The translations under genes and the position numbers were made by a program. From Acidobacteriota bacterium (lineage in GTDB: Bacteria > Acidobacteriota > Terriglobia > Terriglobales > Acidobacteriaceae), in the NCBI GenBank assembly GCA_028873155.1, contig JAGWML010000201.1, forward strand, positions 1-5,423: 5,423 nucleotides of DNA. Direction: 5' to 3'. Shown one piece after another: positions 5,379-5,423 of the stretch. Position 1 is the stretch's first letter, and each line of letters begins with the position of its first letter. Below the pieces are notes generated by a model. The model was given only the letters and a program-made list of their open reading frames with translations. It ran no database searches and was not told where the DNA came from.

Positions 5379-5423
5379 CAACCGGTGGTGCTGGCTTTGA
5401 CCGCTTGAATTCGTGCCACATTG

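Noticed and set aside
4851..5381. Minus-strand frame (176 residues) opposite the peroxiredoxin gene
   Set aside because: Same artefact, rich in Asp/Gly/Val/Glu; the sense strand encodes a complete Prx6.
5379..5423. Possible terminator or promoter (TTGACC) after the peroxiredoxin stop
   Set aside because: No stem followed by T-tract is visible and the window ends before a -10 could be judged.
2709..5423. CRISPR array, tRNA or rRNA genes
   Set aside because: No regularly spaced repeats, tRNA cloverleaf or rRNA-like conserved stretches were seen on either strand.

Overview
The window holds five protein-coding genes, all on the + strand, and looks like a stretch of a chromosome of a GC-rich Gram-negative bacterium. 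An acidobacterium (Terriglobia type) is my best guess. The reasons are the strong preference for C-ending codons in the right half, a palindromic repeat core (CATCCTGAGCGAAG type) that I remember as common in acidobacterial intergenic regions, and the gene mix (sigma factor fused to a zinc domain, OsmC, Prx6, CzcA-type efflux). This assignment is inference, not proof.

Left block (1-2708), membrane transport. The window opens inside the C-terminal half of a heavy-metal RND efflux pump (CusA/CzcA family). It ends in an ATGA overlap with a complete gene for a sodium/calcium-exchanger-type cation antiporter (CaCA family). The two are almost certainly translated from one mRNA: a trans-envelope cation pump coupled to an inner-membrane cation exchanger. 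Codon use here is mixed (TTG, CTT, GGA, ACG are all frequent).

Gap (2709-3050), about 340 bases without a convincing gene. It carries a strong 13-bp inverted repeat 33 bases after the antiporter stop, and a promoter-like GGAACT-N16-TATACT just before the next gene. Base and codon usage change sharply across this gap, so it may be the edge of an acquired segment.

Right block (3051-5378), apparent thiol/peroxide stress module, written almost wholly in NNC/NNG codons. First comes an ECF-type sigma factor with a C-terminal zinc-binding anti-sigma-like domain in the same polypeptide. Its Cys/His spacing (C-x25-H-x3-C-x2-C) matches the redox-sensing anti-sigma factor RsrA as I remember it. After 55 bases comes an OsmC/YhfA-like protein with both expected cysteines. 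After a further 269-base gap containing nested palindromes comes a Prx6-type peroxiredoxin with a C-terminal C-x-D-W-x-F-C motif. The most interesting hypothesis is that the fused sigma factor is a one-protein thiol switch governing the peroxide-detoxifying genes beside it. The layout and motifs are seen directly; the regulation is inferred.
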